NCBI GenBank assembly: GCA_025642075.2
Contig: JAODUO010000033.1
Location: 535,001-599,000 of the forward strand
DNA length: 64,000 nucleotides
Origin: Ridgeia piscesae
Taxonomy: Eukaryota > Annelida > Polychaeta > Sabellida > Siboglinidae
Direction: 5' to 3'
Shown: piece by piece, positions 19,951 through 33,833 of the stretch
How the letters are laid out: every line of letters starts with the position of its first letter
How positions within the stretch are numbered: position 1 is the first letter of the stretch
Program-made: the position numbers and the translations under genes
Notes under the pieces: model-generated
What the model was told of the DNA's origin: nothing
Databases searched by the model: none
What the model saw: the letters and a program-made list of their open reading frames with translations, nothing else

Positions 19951-22255
19951 TTAGGCAGCTGTTGTTTTTAGAGGAATACCATTAGGAATAAAGTCATTTT
20001 ATGAAACAGACTTGGCGTAACTTTATACCATTAATGTGTAGTTTGGTCATAATGACTTTTACATTTTTTATTTCAGTGATAATGTTCATAATGCAAACTT
20101 ATTTTAAAATGTCCACCAATTTACTACATTTTTTATTCTTTATTTTATGAAGCAGCTGTTATTCTTCATAATTCTTAAATCAATAAAAGAATTGCAGTTT
20201 ATAAAATTTATTTAAAAAATCCATAACAAATTGAAAACTAAATAATTATTGCATTATGTACTTTTAAAAGCAGATTTCTTAAAAAGAAAATGGTAATGCT
20301 AATGAAATAAACTTTTACTTAATTTTTTAAACCAAAAAATATTTCCCCTCGGTCTGTTTGATGTTTGTGGTGCTTTTCATATAGATTACTAATTTATACT
20401 GTAACTTGTAAAAAAATTATAAGGACAACTGTTTTAATCCTTAAACATTAACATCAACACCAGAATGTTGTTGCAATAGACCAGTACAAGTTCTTTAGAA
20501 AGCTTAATTTTATTCTATTAAATTATATTCATAATATGTTACAAGGCTTCGTGTTTTACCTAACTAATTACTTTTGTTTTGTACTATTTATTCCATATGA
20601 TTACAGATTAAATGTCTTAACCAAGATTTACATTTAAAAATCTAAACATTAAAAACATTACCTTTTGTAATTACAATGTATTCTAAAATATCAGGAGAAT
20701 ATTTGTTTCAACAAGGATAATTAATATTGTATGATGTCAGAAAGTTAGTTTCCTGCAATGAATTACTAAACAACTTTCTAGTTAGTTTTAAATTTGTTTA
20801 AAAATTGTAGCTAAATAATTACTAATTGTTGGGATATTTTAACTATACATGTAAACATGTAATATAAAAAAAAAATTGTTAGCATGGATTAACAAGAACA
20901 AATGGGTAAAACACCACACATTTTTTATTTCAGCATGTTGATAAAATATGTACATTTAAATGTGCATTTTGTTTGAAAATGCAACATTTATAATAGTAAC
21001 GTTTAAAAAATGTACGTGGACAGTAAAATAATTATAGTAATCATTTTCTTTCAGCAGCAGTAAAATATGTTTGCGTGGTGTAGTTTTGCTGGCCGCTTGC
21101 ACTGGCCAGAACGTAGTAAACATGTGCGTGCTTATCTGCAGCCGTAATGGGCAGTCGTAATGGTTGTGGGCAGTCCCATAGAAATTGTATCATTCATTTT
21201 CTGCTACAAAGCTCCTGGTCAATGGAGCTGACAGTGGTCAAGGCTGCAAAGCGTGTTTGTGAGAACCACTGCTTTGCTAATTAAGTGACCAGTGTCCAAA
21301 TAACTAATGCTGTTGTCCAGTGGCTGTAGCCACCCCAGCCGCAGTCTTGACCAGAGCCAAAAACCAATCAAGCTAATCCCGAAATGCCAAATTGCTATTG
21401 ATGTTGCCATGGTAACTGGATAGCTTAACTGGTCAGCCAGCAAAACAGGTCTGGAAAACATTGTAAAATGTGTTGGTCAGCTTGAGCCAGATGGCTTTCA
21501 TTACTGGCTGCTGGCAGTAAACATTTCAGGCGTCTCAGATATGCAGACTGACCCTTAGGTGACCCCACAAAACATCCATATTATAACAATGTTGTGTTTA
21601 ATGTTTTAACATCTGATGTTGTTTATGTGATTTATATTTTATTAAAAAAATGTTTATTAGTTCAACTGTTTAGTGAACTTTAAAATGGTTTGTATTAATG
21701 TTTTTTCCTACAGGAATAATTTGGAATGTAATACTTTGAAGGGTTAAGTTTGTGTGTTGTGGACAATGAGACTTGTCTTATAATTGTGAGGATATTTCTA
21801 CTGGATTATTGTTCATTTCCAGTTAGTAGAGATGATTAATAAAACTAAATTTAAAACATCGGCACTGTGCAATGTTAAAATAGAAGATACCTAGTTGGGG
21901 TGATTGCTGGAACATTGGTAGGTCCATGGGATAAGTTTGCCAGATTTCATAACGACAGTGAATCATGATCCAGTGTCAGCCTGTCAGAGTTGTTATGAAA
22001 TAGTAGTTGCAGGAAGTTAATTAGAATTAGCTTGTGACTTGTGAGAAATATCTGACCTCCACACTTATTCTCAAATTGCACCCAGGGGTCAAGAGGTAAA
22101 CAAACATATGAGCTCAGCTTTCTGAGGAATTAGGCAAGTTCTATGGAAGTGTTATTGTAATTATTACTGCAGAATTTTGCCTTGTATTGTAATACCAGTG
22201 ATGTTGTAGTTGTGCTTCATAAAATGTTCTTTTATACAAATTGATTTGTTGTTGG

Positions 22256-22256
<1 letters not shown>
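19951..22256. other. Likely intron, AT-rich, with TGACCA cluster
   Basis: Mostly A+T rich with no gene. The 16-mer ACATTTTTTATTTCAG occurs at 20,061 and 20,918. Six TGACCA/TGGTCA words crowd into 21,216-21,479. Confidence 0.4.

Positions 22257-22324
<68 letters not shown>
22257..22324. repeat. (TA)n microsatellite
   Basis: A TA run of about 66 bp. Confidence 0.98.
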
Positions 22325-22329
<5 letters not shown>

Positions 22330-25300
22330 GTGGTGTGGTTCCTGTCTGAAGCTTGGATGCACTCATAGAAACTTTTATTATTTCTACCTGGTAAAAAAGC
22401 TGACTAAAAGGTTGCCTGGCTTTATTTATTCCACAACGCTGTTCATATTTTACAAGTTACCTGACTGAACACTGAAGTTAATTATTTCGACAAACTACGC
22501 CAGTAGAGTGAGTACATACATAACATGGAATACACACTGTACAGATCTGAAGATCAATAAAGTTGATACGTGATTGGCAAAATGAGTTGCAGATGTAGAA
22601 ATCATGTATGTAACACTAATAACAGTCTGCTTTTTCTCGGGAACGTTGCGGTTATATAATGCGACAGTTTTTTGCATCGGGCGACCGTGTAACGATTAGT
22701 GTCTGTTTCCCAGTCTGGTTGTCTCGGCGATGGCTACATCAGTCGGGCAAATAAAGAGGTACAAACGGCGATGACCCTCATCTGTCAGTGCTCTGAGTGC
22801 TGACAAGTAGTTAACCTCCTTGTGGCAAAAGAATGACTTTCATTAAGATCTCATTGATCTTTCTATTCTAAAGACATCGTTTGATTTTTGTCAGCGAATG
22901 ATTGGCCAGTAAGAACAAGAAAGTCGCTGCGCTAACATGTATGTGCAAGTTGAGTGATACAAATCGGGATGATTGATTTCGCTGACCGATTTATCGAAAT
23001 ATACGTGGTATCACACCGTGTGGTCAGTGGGACACAGATATTGGACAAGGCAACAAAAGGCAAATGTCAACTGAAAATCTGAGAATTACAACTATCGATC
23101 ACGTCACAGATAATGTCATGGTGTCGTTAGCGTCTGCCCGGTATTCTTGTTGCGACACGTGCCTAAGACAATATTCAGCCGGTGTACTCATTAGGTTTCC
23201 CATAGGTTCACAATTTACTGTTTTAGAGTGTGGAAGTATAATATGTCTGCGTCACATTTTGATAAACAATGGTTTAATTTAAATGAAAAATTGGCAAGAG
23301 ATTTTTTGTGTTCATTAAGCAAGCATAGGATAGAATGTCTGACTTATCACAAAAGAAGCAAAACAAGTTTTGATGATGCCCAGATTGCCGACAAAACAAT
23401 GGTTGTCAAAATTGATAGGTGGCAGTGTTCAGTTACTTATGGAGAGAAATCACACAAATTTTTTGTTATTGACAAGTGACACTTGGTCAGAATAGGAATG
23501 CTATAAGACCTAATTCTAAAGATATCTGACATGTTTCAATATATTGTTATGCCTTAAACATTTAAAGACAGCAATACAAATAACAAATGCAGTTGTCCAG
23601 TATATTATTCTGGTTTCCTGTGCAACATCCAACTTGCGGTGATCCACCAAACTGAGCAGATATGGATTCCTGGTCGCAGAGATGATGACAGTTGTCTTTT
23701 GGATGTCTTATTTTGTGTCCTTGTCAAGTGTCAAGTCGGTGATCTAAGAACTATCTTCATGTTAAATCACCACCTGACAATTGCTCGACAGTTCCTAATC
23801 CATCACTGCACCAGCTGATTTTTTGTCGGAGATGTCTGTCAGGGATGTTCTCCATGTACGTTAGCGCGCAGACTTTAATCAGCGAGCTGTTGCAAGTCCT
23901 AGAATTATCATCCGTAATTTTTTGTTCAAGCTTCAACAATTCCGCCGGCAAATATATACCTTTCACTGTAGCGAAATAGGTGGGGTTTTGAAAGGGAATG
24001 ACAGGATGTATCGCAAGAACACGCCCGCGGAAATCGACCGTGTCATTGCGAGGCAATGTGATGTGGCGATTAGCCAACCTGTTGATCGAGGGGAGCAATG
24101 TTCACATCACCTATTTTGAAAACCAGGAAATGTTTGGTTACCCTCCTGTTCTTTTGATTCTGTTGGCCGAGTACATCTGTGGTAGTAGATGTAAAAGATC
24201 ACATGATGAGAAATGTGAAGACTAAAGGCATGTCACAGACTCATAAACCCAGAGGTCTCTAGTGCAATAGTTGCTTCTAACAGACCAGCTGCTGAGGGCC
24301 TAGTATAGAGTTAGACCCACGTGGGCTGTGATTAGGCGGATGTTGGTGTTGTACGAATGTGAACATCTCAGAAAATGTTATTAATTGTTTGAACATTTCA
24401 AATATCAGGAACTTCTTTTACTGTGGTGCTAAGTGTGTGATGAGTATCAAATAAGGCATTATTTTCTGCCCATAATTAATTTGACTGCTATAAAGTTCAG
24501 TAGGTGGAACTTGTGCAGGCTAATGAATGTTTGTGTAATATTGCTGCTAGAAAACATATTCATGTATCAAAAACTATCAATGTATTGTTTATAACTTCCT
24601 CTGGTTATGATGCAGTAGGACATGGCCGCCATTTTATTCACAAGAAAATAGATAGGTTGTGACATATAAATGTTTCTGAAATAATAGTAATAATAGTAAC
24701 ACTTCTGACTCCTGTGTGGCTTCTGTGGACTTAGAATGTCGAGTCTGGGACGCAACATTCAGAATATTTAGGTGACATCATAAACAGAGACAGCCAAGTG
24801 TTGTCAGTGACGCATGGAACTGCTGACATTTTAGGGTGAGAAAGATCTGGTTTACTTCAGACATTTTATCAAGCTAATGTAAAGGATATCAATCTTCCTT
24901 TACTGTATACACGATCTAGTTTCCTGGTTATCTATATCATACATTAATTACCTCTCAAGACACTGTTGGTAGTGGCCAGTGGGTTGTTGTGTATTTATAA
25001 TTAATGACAAATAAATTTTATGCCATCTGGTGAGCAAAATTCGTAAAATATCCCACAATACCACTGCTGAAGAAGCCAGTGGAAATGCAGAACGTAAATT
25101 ACATTCCTAGTATTGTTATAAAGACTATTAATTATACATTTCATACCGCTACATAGTGAAAACAATATGTGAAATTGGCAGGATTTGTGCATAAAATTTA
25201 TACATGTGAATGCAAAAAGCACGGATGGTGTGAAACGATTAACGATTCATGTGAAGTTATATCTGATGAGATTCTGTGCCTCTGTTCCCCGTTGCCTTCG

Positions 25301-27660
25301 TTAATCTTATCCACACTGACAGCCGTTGTGAAAGCTGGCAAAAATTTGATGCGGAATTTGATTAGCTGGTCGCCTGGTCACAAACACTGGCCACTGGTCA
25401 GCGACGCTCTAAAAATCCATTCTAATTACAGTACTTTGTGGCGAGGATTTGCATGTAATGGGATGTTTACTCCGCTAGAGTGAGTGTTGTTGAGGCTGAC
25501 TGGGGACAGTGTCAGAAACGGGCGCAGGTTTGTCGGTTTTCATTTGGTTTGGTTAAAATAGAGATATTGGATCTATATGGCAGATTTGAGACAGGTCACA
25601 TAACTGGTCTGGGTGATGGGGTTGAATCTGGGTGCTGATGGTGTTGTCAGCACAGTTTTGAGTTTTGACACAGATTCCGTGCTGATGGTTGTGGTTGTTA
25701 TTTTTACTAAATTTTTTGGTGCGATTTTATCATGGCCTTACAATTATTATTAGTCCAGCAGTAGTAGTACCCGGTAGTAGTCATAATAGTCGTAGTAGTA
25801 GGAAAAGATGTTGCATTCAGCAAGCTATTCCACTGCAGTATTTTTACATGCGCAGGTAGTATTTGAGTATTGACCATTTATTCAGATTCTGATAAGCTTT
25901 AATTTCTAAAGTCTAAGTTTGTTTGACACCATGAAATGTTCTAAATACAAATACAGTAGTAACAAAACATCATGAAATATATGTAACATTTTAATCTGTA
26001 ATAAAAGCTGCTGTATGTATATCAATGTTGACTAAAGTAACATATTAATGAGACATTTAATGAAACAGCACATGTCTGACATGATCATAATTTATCATAA
26101 TTATCAACATATTCTGAATTATGCATTTATTTATTACATGTATTCCAAAACACAACACACTCACCAATTTATTGTAGTTTCACAATATTAATAATAAATT
26201 GATGACAACAATAGAAATGTAAAAACAGAATTCTTAGCCGTGATGTTTCCCTTTGAGTCAAGATGGACACGTCATGAATTTTATGCTAATGTCCAGTTTG
26301 TCTTGCAGCCTAGTCTTGACGGATTGACCACCATGCAGTAGCCTATTAGGCACTAATGGAAGCTGATAAAAAATGCATAAGCTGACCGCCAACTGTCGGT
26401 CGGTCGGCTAAACCGGTCTGTTAGTGCATGCACTGGTGGTGCTGGGTGCAGCTAATGTGGGTAGTGTTACGTAATATGCGGCGCAAGGCACCGCCGACAC
26501 AAAAACCTGCTTCGGCACCGTCCTGCTGGTCAATAGATTCTACAGCAGCAGCAATAATAACCAATTGATTCAGCGGCCGCTGTCAGTGCACATTATAGGC
26601 CAAGGAATTTCATCAATTATGCGTTTCATTTGTTCCGCGTCGATCGGAATCTATGTTTGTCGGTCGTTTTGTTTTCCAAATGGTCGTTCTCTAAATTCGT
26701 GGATTTGCTCTGTGAAGAGTGTCTTGGATGTCATGGAAATGGGCAGTGGTGGTTTAATTTATCGTTGATTCTGGTGTGGTATAAATTAGAAACATTTTAC
26801 TGGCAGTTTGCTTTTGGTAAAATTCTGAAGTAACCAGTCATGTGTGACTTGTGGTTACAGCCGCAAAATGAACCCTTCCTCTAGTTATGTCTGTTTCACC
26901 TGGTTTCCTGATGTACCTGTGTGCCCACCCTTTGTAGCGCCATAAAAAGGCACTATTGGGTGTGCAACTTTACACCATCGTGACCTTTCAACTTTGCCCT
27001 GGAATGAAAACCAGTGAATATTCCAATACATGCTTCAGAAGCAGGTCGTCGTGACATCAAAATGCAAAGGCATTTTGACTGGAATACAAACCACACTGGT
27101 TTAAAAATACAAAATTGTTTCTTTGCTAAACATTAACCAGAATGATTCTGCACATTCTGTTGGATATATGTAGGAAATTATAAACCAAAGTCACATTTCT
27201 GAGTTATATGATACAATTGTTGGGGTGTTTTGATGCTGATTAACCCAACAAATTTTGGTTCAATTGATGTGAATTAAACCCTCTGTCTCGATATCCCAGG
27301 AGAAGATACTGCTGTTAACTGAATCTGGAGCAGGTGTGAGCAAAATAAGTTGGAATCAACAGAAGCAACTTGACCACAGTGACCAGGAGCTATACTGGAC
27401 AGAACAGATCGACTGACCGGCTGGGCTCAGCTGTTCTAATGTCCAGCAGCTGGACTCTAGCAAAAGGCTAAATGAACATGTCCACTGTTCTTGATAAATT
27501 ACGACCATTTGGCAACAGTTGATCCAGCTTGAGTCGCAGAATGTTTTTGCTGGCGGCTGACAGGATGTGTCTTGTTATTTTAAGGCAAGTAGCTATCAGT
27601 ATGTAGACGGTTGCAATTTTTCTTTTCATGGTTTTTGTAGAGATTCTGATGTAGCCGAAA
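22325..27660. other. Likely intron; unique sequence
   Basis: No repeat or recognisable gene. The largest ordinary-looking frame is 23,757-24,098 minus (113 codons), which I do not recognise and which lacks splice or codon-bias support. A degenerate (AGT)n lies at about 25,752-25,800. Confidence 0.4.
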
Positions 27661-27846
27661 ATTTACATTTAAATGGTTTAGTATCTTTCATTGGCTACTT
27701 ATTTGCATTTAAATGGTTTAATATCTTTCGTTGGCTACTTATTTGCATTTAAATGGTTTAATATCTTTCGTTGGCTACTTATTTGCATTTAAATGGTTTA
27801 ATATCTTTTGTTGGCTACTTATTTGCATTTAAATGGTTTAATATCT
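27661..27846 (+). repeat. 40-bp tandem array carrying POU octamers
   Basis: About 4.6 copies of a 40-bp unit containing ATTTGCATTTAAATGG and TATCTTTCGTTGGCTACT. Four exact ATTTGCAT octamers (reverse of ATGCAAAT, the POU/Oct site) start at 27,701, 27,741, 27,781 and 27,821. The first copy has ATTTACAT. Copies 2-5 are nearly identical, so expansion is recent. The array lies about 80 bp upstream of the ratchet-type splice site. Confidence 0.95.
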
Positions 27847-27922
27847 CTAGAGGAGAACATAAAAATGTAAAATTAGGTAGTCATTAATGGTTTTTGAGTT
27901 GGGTTCATATTGATCAGCAGGA

Positions 27923-27953
27923 TTTTTTTTTTTTTTACAACTATCAGGTAAGT
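27923..27953 (+). promoter_or_regulatory. Candidate recursive (ratchet) splice site
   Basis: A run of 14 T (27,923-27,936) is followed by ACAACTATCAG|GTAAGT with the junction at 27,947/27,948. A complete 3' splice site is thus fused to a perfect 5' splice site with no exon between. This matches the ratchet-site form (polypyrimidine, YAG, GTRAGT) used to remove long introns in steps. It sits roughly mid-way between the candidate first exon (ending 19,278) and the candidate exon at 33,834. Confidence 0.4.
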
Positions 27954-28309
27954 AAGTCATGATAATTATCTTCAAGATCAAGTAAGACAAGTTAGAGAAT
28001 GTTGATGTTTTGTTAGTTGTGAAGTGTTTTCTTGTAATTAAATTACTATCTTCTTGAATCAGTTAGTTTGTTTGTCTAGCGGGCTTTTGTTAATATTAAA
28101 CTATAGTTGGAATTGTGGATGTGAGAGGCTTGGATGGCTTTTGAGGCTAAGCAGACATTAGTAAAACATGCCTTTCATGTAATTGTGATGGCAAAAAAAC
28201 TGTTGTTGTATTTTATTAGTATTTTTTCCATGACATTGACAGGTTCTACTAATATCATGAAATTACGTCATTGAAAGTCTGGCCTTGTGATTCTGAGACA
28301 GGACTTGTC

Positions 28310-28433
28310 ATCATTCGTCCTTTCCTCTCTTCCTTCTCTCCTGTCTCCACACAGCCTTCTCTGTCTCTGTCAGTCTCTGTGTCTTCATCAGGAGCCCAGA
28401 TGTTCTTTTTGACAGATGTTATGCAACAAAAAG
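28310..28433 (+). other. Long pyrimidine tract with acceptor-like CAGs
   Basis: About 80 bp is nearly pure C/T (28,316-28,390) with CAG at three points, followed by a short segment ending AAAAAG|GTCAGC. It could be a small exon (about 28,392-28,432, two frames open) or simply a polypyrimidine repeat. Confidence 0.2.
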
Positions 28434-31400
28434 GTCAGCGATGTAACATCTGCCAGACTGACCACTTAAGGGTGGCCACAGGCCAGTCTGGTCATTACTG
28501 TGCTTTAGCACATTAATTATTGATGATGAAAGAACAGTTGCCCCGGCAACTGACTGGTCAGTCGATTGTGTGTAATACAGCGAGGTGGCCGCGGCTAAAG
28601 TGTGCCCGGTTGCGGATGGGAAAATACATTACGTGGAAGACTGTGGCAATTACAGAGAGAAGAAAGATAATTAGACGACTGTTGGGCGCTTTTAACATTT
28701 GTATTCCTGATCACACGGAGTGGATGTAATTAGATATTGATTCATTCTTGTTGACCACTGTCTTGTCTTGACCACTGATGGGATTGGTCAAAGTAGCGAG
28801 AGTTGTTTCCATCTGACCGAAGCGTCCACTGTAAGATCGTTAGCATATTTTGACCACTAGTTAAAAGTTCAAGAAATGTCCACTTTCCATAAATAACTTT
28901 GGAACAAAACAGATTTGTAATAATACTTGCTGAACTATAACAATTATCAAATAAGAATTTCTTTACTGATAAAGAACAATAAATGCGCCATTGTGAAGCA
29001 ATAAAACACTTTGATACACCATTATCTTAATAATTACTGTAAGTTTAACCCAGTCATATTTCTATTTATTCTGAGTCAACCATGGCAATCATGCATCAAA
29101 GACATCAAGTTATCTTTATGACACTAATGCAAGAAATTCGTGGTCTTAATGAAAAACTAAAAATAGAAATTCTTCATATCAAATCCTCTGTCCATTTTAT
29201 TGTCCCCACCTCATAAACAAATCCACAGAACTAATACATGAAATTATCATTTGTTTTTAATCTCACAAAGCACTAAAATAACCATATACTACAGTTATGT
29301 AAGCACAAATTAGTGGCTAGCAAGTGATTTAGGATGCAGTTATTTTTGCCTGCAGTGGACACGATGATACAAGATGGCCGCATGCTCTTGGTCAGTCAAT
29401 CATGCTAGCCATGTCAGCCTTGCCACAGCACTACATAGTGATTGGTGTCTTTGGCATATCTCTCATTCCTCCTTGGTATCTTTGATTGTTCGACCATCGG
29501 AATTAATGCTCTGTTAATCGCCATCACATGACATGGCAATTGCAATGTCTCTTGCTGTTCAGTCATCAGGGAGTTACTTGGTCTTATGTGGCAACTGAAT
29601 TGTTGTGTCGCAGTTACCGCCAATTGTATGCAATTCTGGCTTTGCTGCTGTGTCTTTCCATCACCTGGTCCACATGTTCAGCTGCTATGCTACCAGGCGA
29701 GTGAAACTGAAATTAGATTACAAGCAGGAAGCCTTGTTTATTGAGACTGAGACAGAATTAATACAGAGAAGAAAGAACCTTGATTTGACATTTGGCAAGC
29801 AAGAAGAGTTGTGTCTCTTCTGCATAAATGTTTCATTCGTGACAATAGATGTAGTAGCTAGGCAGTAATCCGATGGTTATTGTTATTTATTAAATGCAAA
29901 ATGGTTCTCCCAGGAAATTGGTTTAATTAAACTGTAGTAGTAGGTCAACAATAAAACAACGGCGGAACCCTTGGTGTTTTGACACTAATGGAAATAAGGA
30001 AAAATTATTAGGACTAAAAAACATAAAAGAACGTTTTGTTAATGAAATACGCACATTCAGTCACTCACAAACTAGACAGAAGTACACACACACTCACCCA
30101 CTCACATGCAGGGAGAATACAGTATTCAACATAGTTTATACATAGTAACATAACAGGCTGCTCCCTAGCTGTATTTTTGACCCCACATTGAAATCAATTT
30201 GCCCTATGATACTGAGCTAGTGTTTGGTAAACACTGTAATTAGCCGAGCATTCTTTTTGTTTGGATCAACTCTGGTGTGTCTTTGCTCAATGCAGCTTTT
30301 AAATGCATATTTGGAGGTGGGCAGTAAATCTATTTATAAATACCTATGCAGTGACCGTTACTACATAAACAGCATTGAACATGTAGCCCACTGACTTGTT
30401 TCAATTGCTTCGCTGCGTTGCGTCATTATCAGGCGAAGATTATTAAACCTGGCCAAGAAAAGCAGCTCACTGCAGGCGAAAAGTCGTATTACATTAATGG
30501 AAACGTAATGAAAATATTGCGTGCGGCCACGTATGACCACTGTTCCGCATGGCCGGTTCTCGGTGTAGTTGTTTGTACCAGTGGCCAACGATGCCAAAAC
30601 CTGTTGACCAGCTCTGTCGGCCGTTGTATTTTCATCGTGGTATCTGATGATTCATTGCTTCGCTTACTGCAAAGTCTGACCAGCCTTGTTTACAGTGAGT
30701 GGAAGAATTTGTATATTCCATGTAGGGTACTAGTGATTTAGAATGATGTCTTTTTATAATTCTCTGTGTTATATGTAGGTTTTCATAATTTGTATTGATT
30801 TCAAGAACCAATTTGATTTCTAAAAACAAGTGTAACAGTGATTAATGTCGTATGATAACTTACTAATTTATTTATCAAGTGCTGTATACCAGTGGTCAGA
30901 ATAAAGCTTGTGTTCAAATGTGATTAAAATACAGAGCTTGTTCAAATATAGCCTATCTATAAATGTTATACATGTTGTCAATTACAAGTTTATTTGTGTT
31001 TGACCAAAGAACAAAGTCTACTGTTGTTGATCTAACTAAAGCAAACCTTGACCAGACAATTACAGCAGAGAATTACAACAGTTCTTTATATTTCCTACAT
31101 AGCATCTTGTATTCAGAATACAATTGATGTAAGGACAAATGATATTATTGACAGTATGATACATAAATATGTTGGCAGGAATGGAAACTCAGATCTTAAG
31201 TTACTATAACTTATAACTTAAAGAAGATTGTACAACGGTGATCCTATCTAGAGTGCACTGTTTGTATGATTACTATAAATATTCTGCAACAAATGGCATT
31301 TTAGCTGTACTATGGCACTTTGTCTGTGACATTTTAGCCAACTCTGTTGTAAATATGAATCAGATACAATCTGATGAAGGCATGTGTAGTAGACACGAGA

Positions 31401-31643
31401 TAAACAATTGTTGGAATGTCAGCATATCAACGCTACCTTGTATTAGTAATACTGTACTGCCAATATGACAGTCTTGCTGACATTTCTTCAGTCACAAATA
31501 CTGTGTACACATAGAACCAGGTTTTACTCTAGATAGTTAAAACTTAACTAGTGGGCAGAATGTCGTCAAAACATGTTAATACTCAATATAGCCTTCTAGC
31601 ATTACTGTAGCACATTTTCATATATTTTCTTCAAGAATTAATA
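28434..31643. other. Likely intron; unique sequence
   Basis: No gene recognised. TGACCA/TGGTCA words are frequent here: five start between 28,557 and 28,851, followed by scattered sites to 31,051. Confidence 0.4.
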
Positions 31644-32258
31644 CGAAAGAACCCCTCATTTAAGACTGCCCCCCAATTGGACTGGAGCAGTCTTAAAAGA
31701 AGGATGGTGTCTTGTGAGGGGTTTGGTTATTTTGATGTTTTGGATTAATTAATACATTTATGCATATCATAATAATTAATATCCATAATATTATGGCATG
31801 TAGGCATTTGAAAAAAAATAACTAGTAAATTACCGGGTACCTAAAATCGAAGTAGAAAAAAATAAGACTACACATTAACAAAAACATTATCTTTTCTGTT
31901 TATTTTGTATGACAAGTTTCTGTATAAGTTTAACTTTGAATAGTTTTTATAATATATTATCTGATAAAAAGTATCCATATTTAATTTGTTATTTCAAATT
32001 CGGTCTGAAGGGGTAAAAAGTGCTTCGACCTCACGGCGTCTGGGTAATCGTGCTGCAGTCGCCATTTTCTTCATCTTTCCAGCGTGGCAAAACAATCTTT
32101 CTGACCTAACCATGAAAACGACCTCTTACAGCCGCCAAACCTCCCCTCTCATAACTTATGTTACATATACACAGGCTAGGTTATAAAATAAGTGGAAAAA
32201 CAGTTGTAAAAATCACTTGGTTGTTAATCAAGGGGGTTGTTCACGAGGGGTTCTATTG
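31644..32258. mobile_element. Tc1/mariner-like MITE, copy 1 (615 bp)
   Basis: Ends read CGAAAGAACCCCTC (left) and CAATAGAACCCCTC (right, reverse complement), flanked on both sides by TA. They match the cleaner CAGTAGAAC-type ends of copy 2 (44,476-45,527). Internal blocks are shared with copy 2: the end block, a GGTTATTTTGATGTTTTGGA block, a GGTCTGAAGGGGTAAAAAGT block, and one at 32,101-32,194. No transposase frame. Confidence 0.75.
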
Positions 32259-33833
32259 TAGTAAATACTCATGACAGTTTGTGACATAATTCTGCTGCAG
32301 TGACATACCATTGAAGATATGTCAAACGTTTCTGGATTTAACTCGGAATGGGTACGCTTGTTTCTTACATGACAAGTTAATTCGTTAAGTGATGTTCTCT
32401 CAGGATGACATACAGATTAATCACTTAATAGCAAACGGATCTGCTAATTGTTGTTGGCATTCTTGATGAGTTAATTATGATTACCTCATTTGATGAATAA
32501 TTCAGTGCAGTCCAGATGAAAGTGTGTTCAGGTGTTACCCAATTCAGTACTTTGAAAAATATGATTCCTGATATGCATGCAGTACAATGCACCCCAAGAC
32601 TTATTTTGTTTGCTACATAGCAAAACATAATTTAATGCAGAACTTTAATGGGAAACTGTTCACACATTGTGACAGTACTCATTGTTTATTCAATGTAACA
32701 TTGTGAATTTCAGTCTAGTTTGTAAGTATGCGATGACATAAAATAATGTTAAAATCGTGTTGATAAATACTATGTTTCCTTGAAACTTACTGTCATAATA
32801 TCATATATTACTAGGAGTCGTTGTGTTGATGAATACATTTTTAACATCACTTAATTTTTTCATTAATTTGGTTTGCATTGTTCTTCACTGTAGAACTTTG
32901 GAAACATTGTTACCAATTTGTATTTTATGTTGTCGGCATATACATTTTATTGAAAAATCTCCCCCTGTTGAATCACTGAACATCGGAATTAAGAGGTGTA
33001 ATTTTACTAGGAATGTTGAAAATGGTACAGTATTAATAACACACATTTTGGAAATAGTTTGTTTAATATACTGTGATGTTGTTTATTGTACATTGTGTTT
33101 TAAAGATATTCTAACCATTCAGCTACATTACAAATATAATTAATTATTAACCATTACTATTATTCAAAACGAGATGTTATTCTTGGCTAAAAGATGTAAT
33201 TTGCCATTTTTATTATTCCTGTGCTATAAGTGAGGTGTAGCGAAAATTAATTAATTATATATCAGCTTTTTATAACTTAGGCAGTAAATAATTGAAATAT
33301 ACTCGACATCACCACCCAGCGATGACATCATCGTCCGCTAGTTGTCCAGTGTCAAACTATGGACATCTGCGATAATTAGTGCAATGTCTGCTTTTATAAC
33401 TCTGTGTAATTATTGGCTAATGTAACTGGACATTTATTGCTGCGAAACAAGGGGTGCACATGCTCGTGTTAATAATTAACTTGTTTTTCATTAAGCTCCT
33501 ATGCTGATTGCTACGGCTAATGTGTTTGCGTTTGGTTTGTTGTCCGAATGAAGAAGGGTGGCATGCATGCGTGCATGCGTGCGAGTGTGTTTGCGCACAG
33601 AAACTTCATTATTGATGAACTATTCCAGTGTCTAGTTTTCGCTCTCCTGTGCGTGTAAATATTTTAATAATTTTGCATGTCATCATAATTATCTGTTTCT
33701 GTGTAATTGCTGCGGCTGATGATGATAGAAAGACAGTACTAGAGTGAAAGGAGATGTATATTGCAATAATGGTGATTTTGATGAGGTAAATTGATAATTA
33801 TTCAGTTAGTGACATAACATTTTTCTGCTGCAG
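32259..33833. other. Likely intron; AT-rich
   Basis: Frames up to 106 codons (32,823-33,143 plus) are AT-rich chance frames. No repeats are recognised apart from a GCATGCATGCG run near 33,560. Confidence 0.4.

Noticed and set aside
20061..20933. 16-bp exact repeat ACATTTTTTATTTCAG as paired splice acceptors
   Set aside because: AT-rich and not followed by open frames with donors; most likely chance or an old repeat scrap.
23757..24098. 113-codon minus-strand frame of ordinary composition
   Set aside because: No recognisable domain, splice context or codon bias; such a frame is expected by chance in 64 kb.
32823..33143. 106-codon plus frame
   Set aside because: Very AT-rich Phe/Leu/Ile/Asn composition and no recognisable motif.
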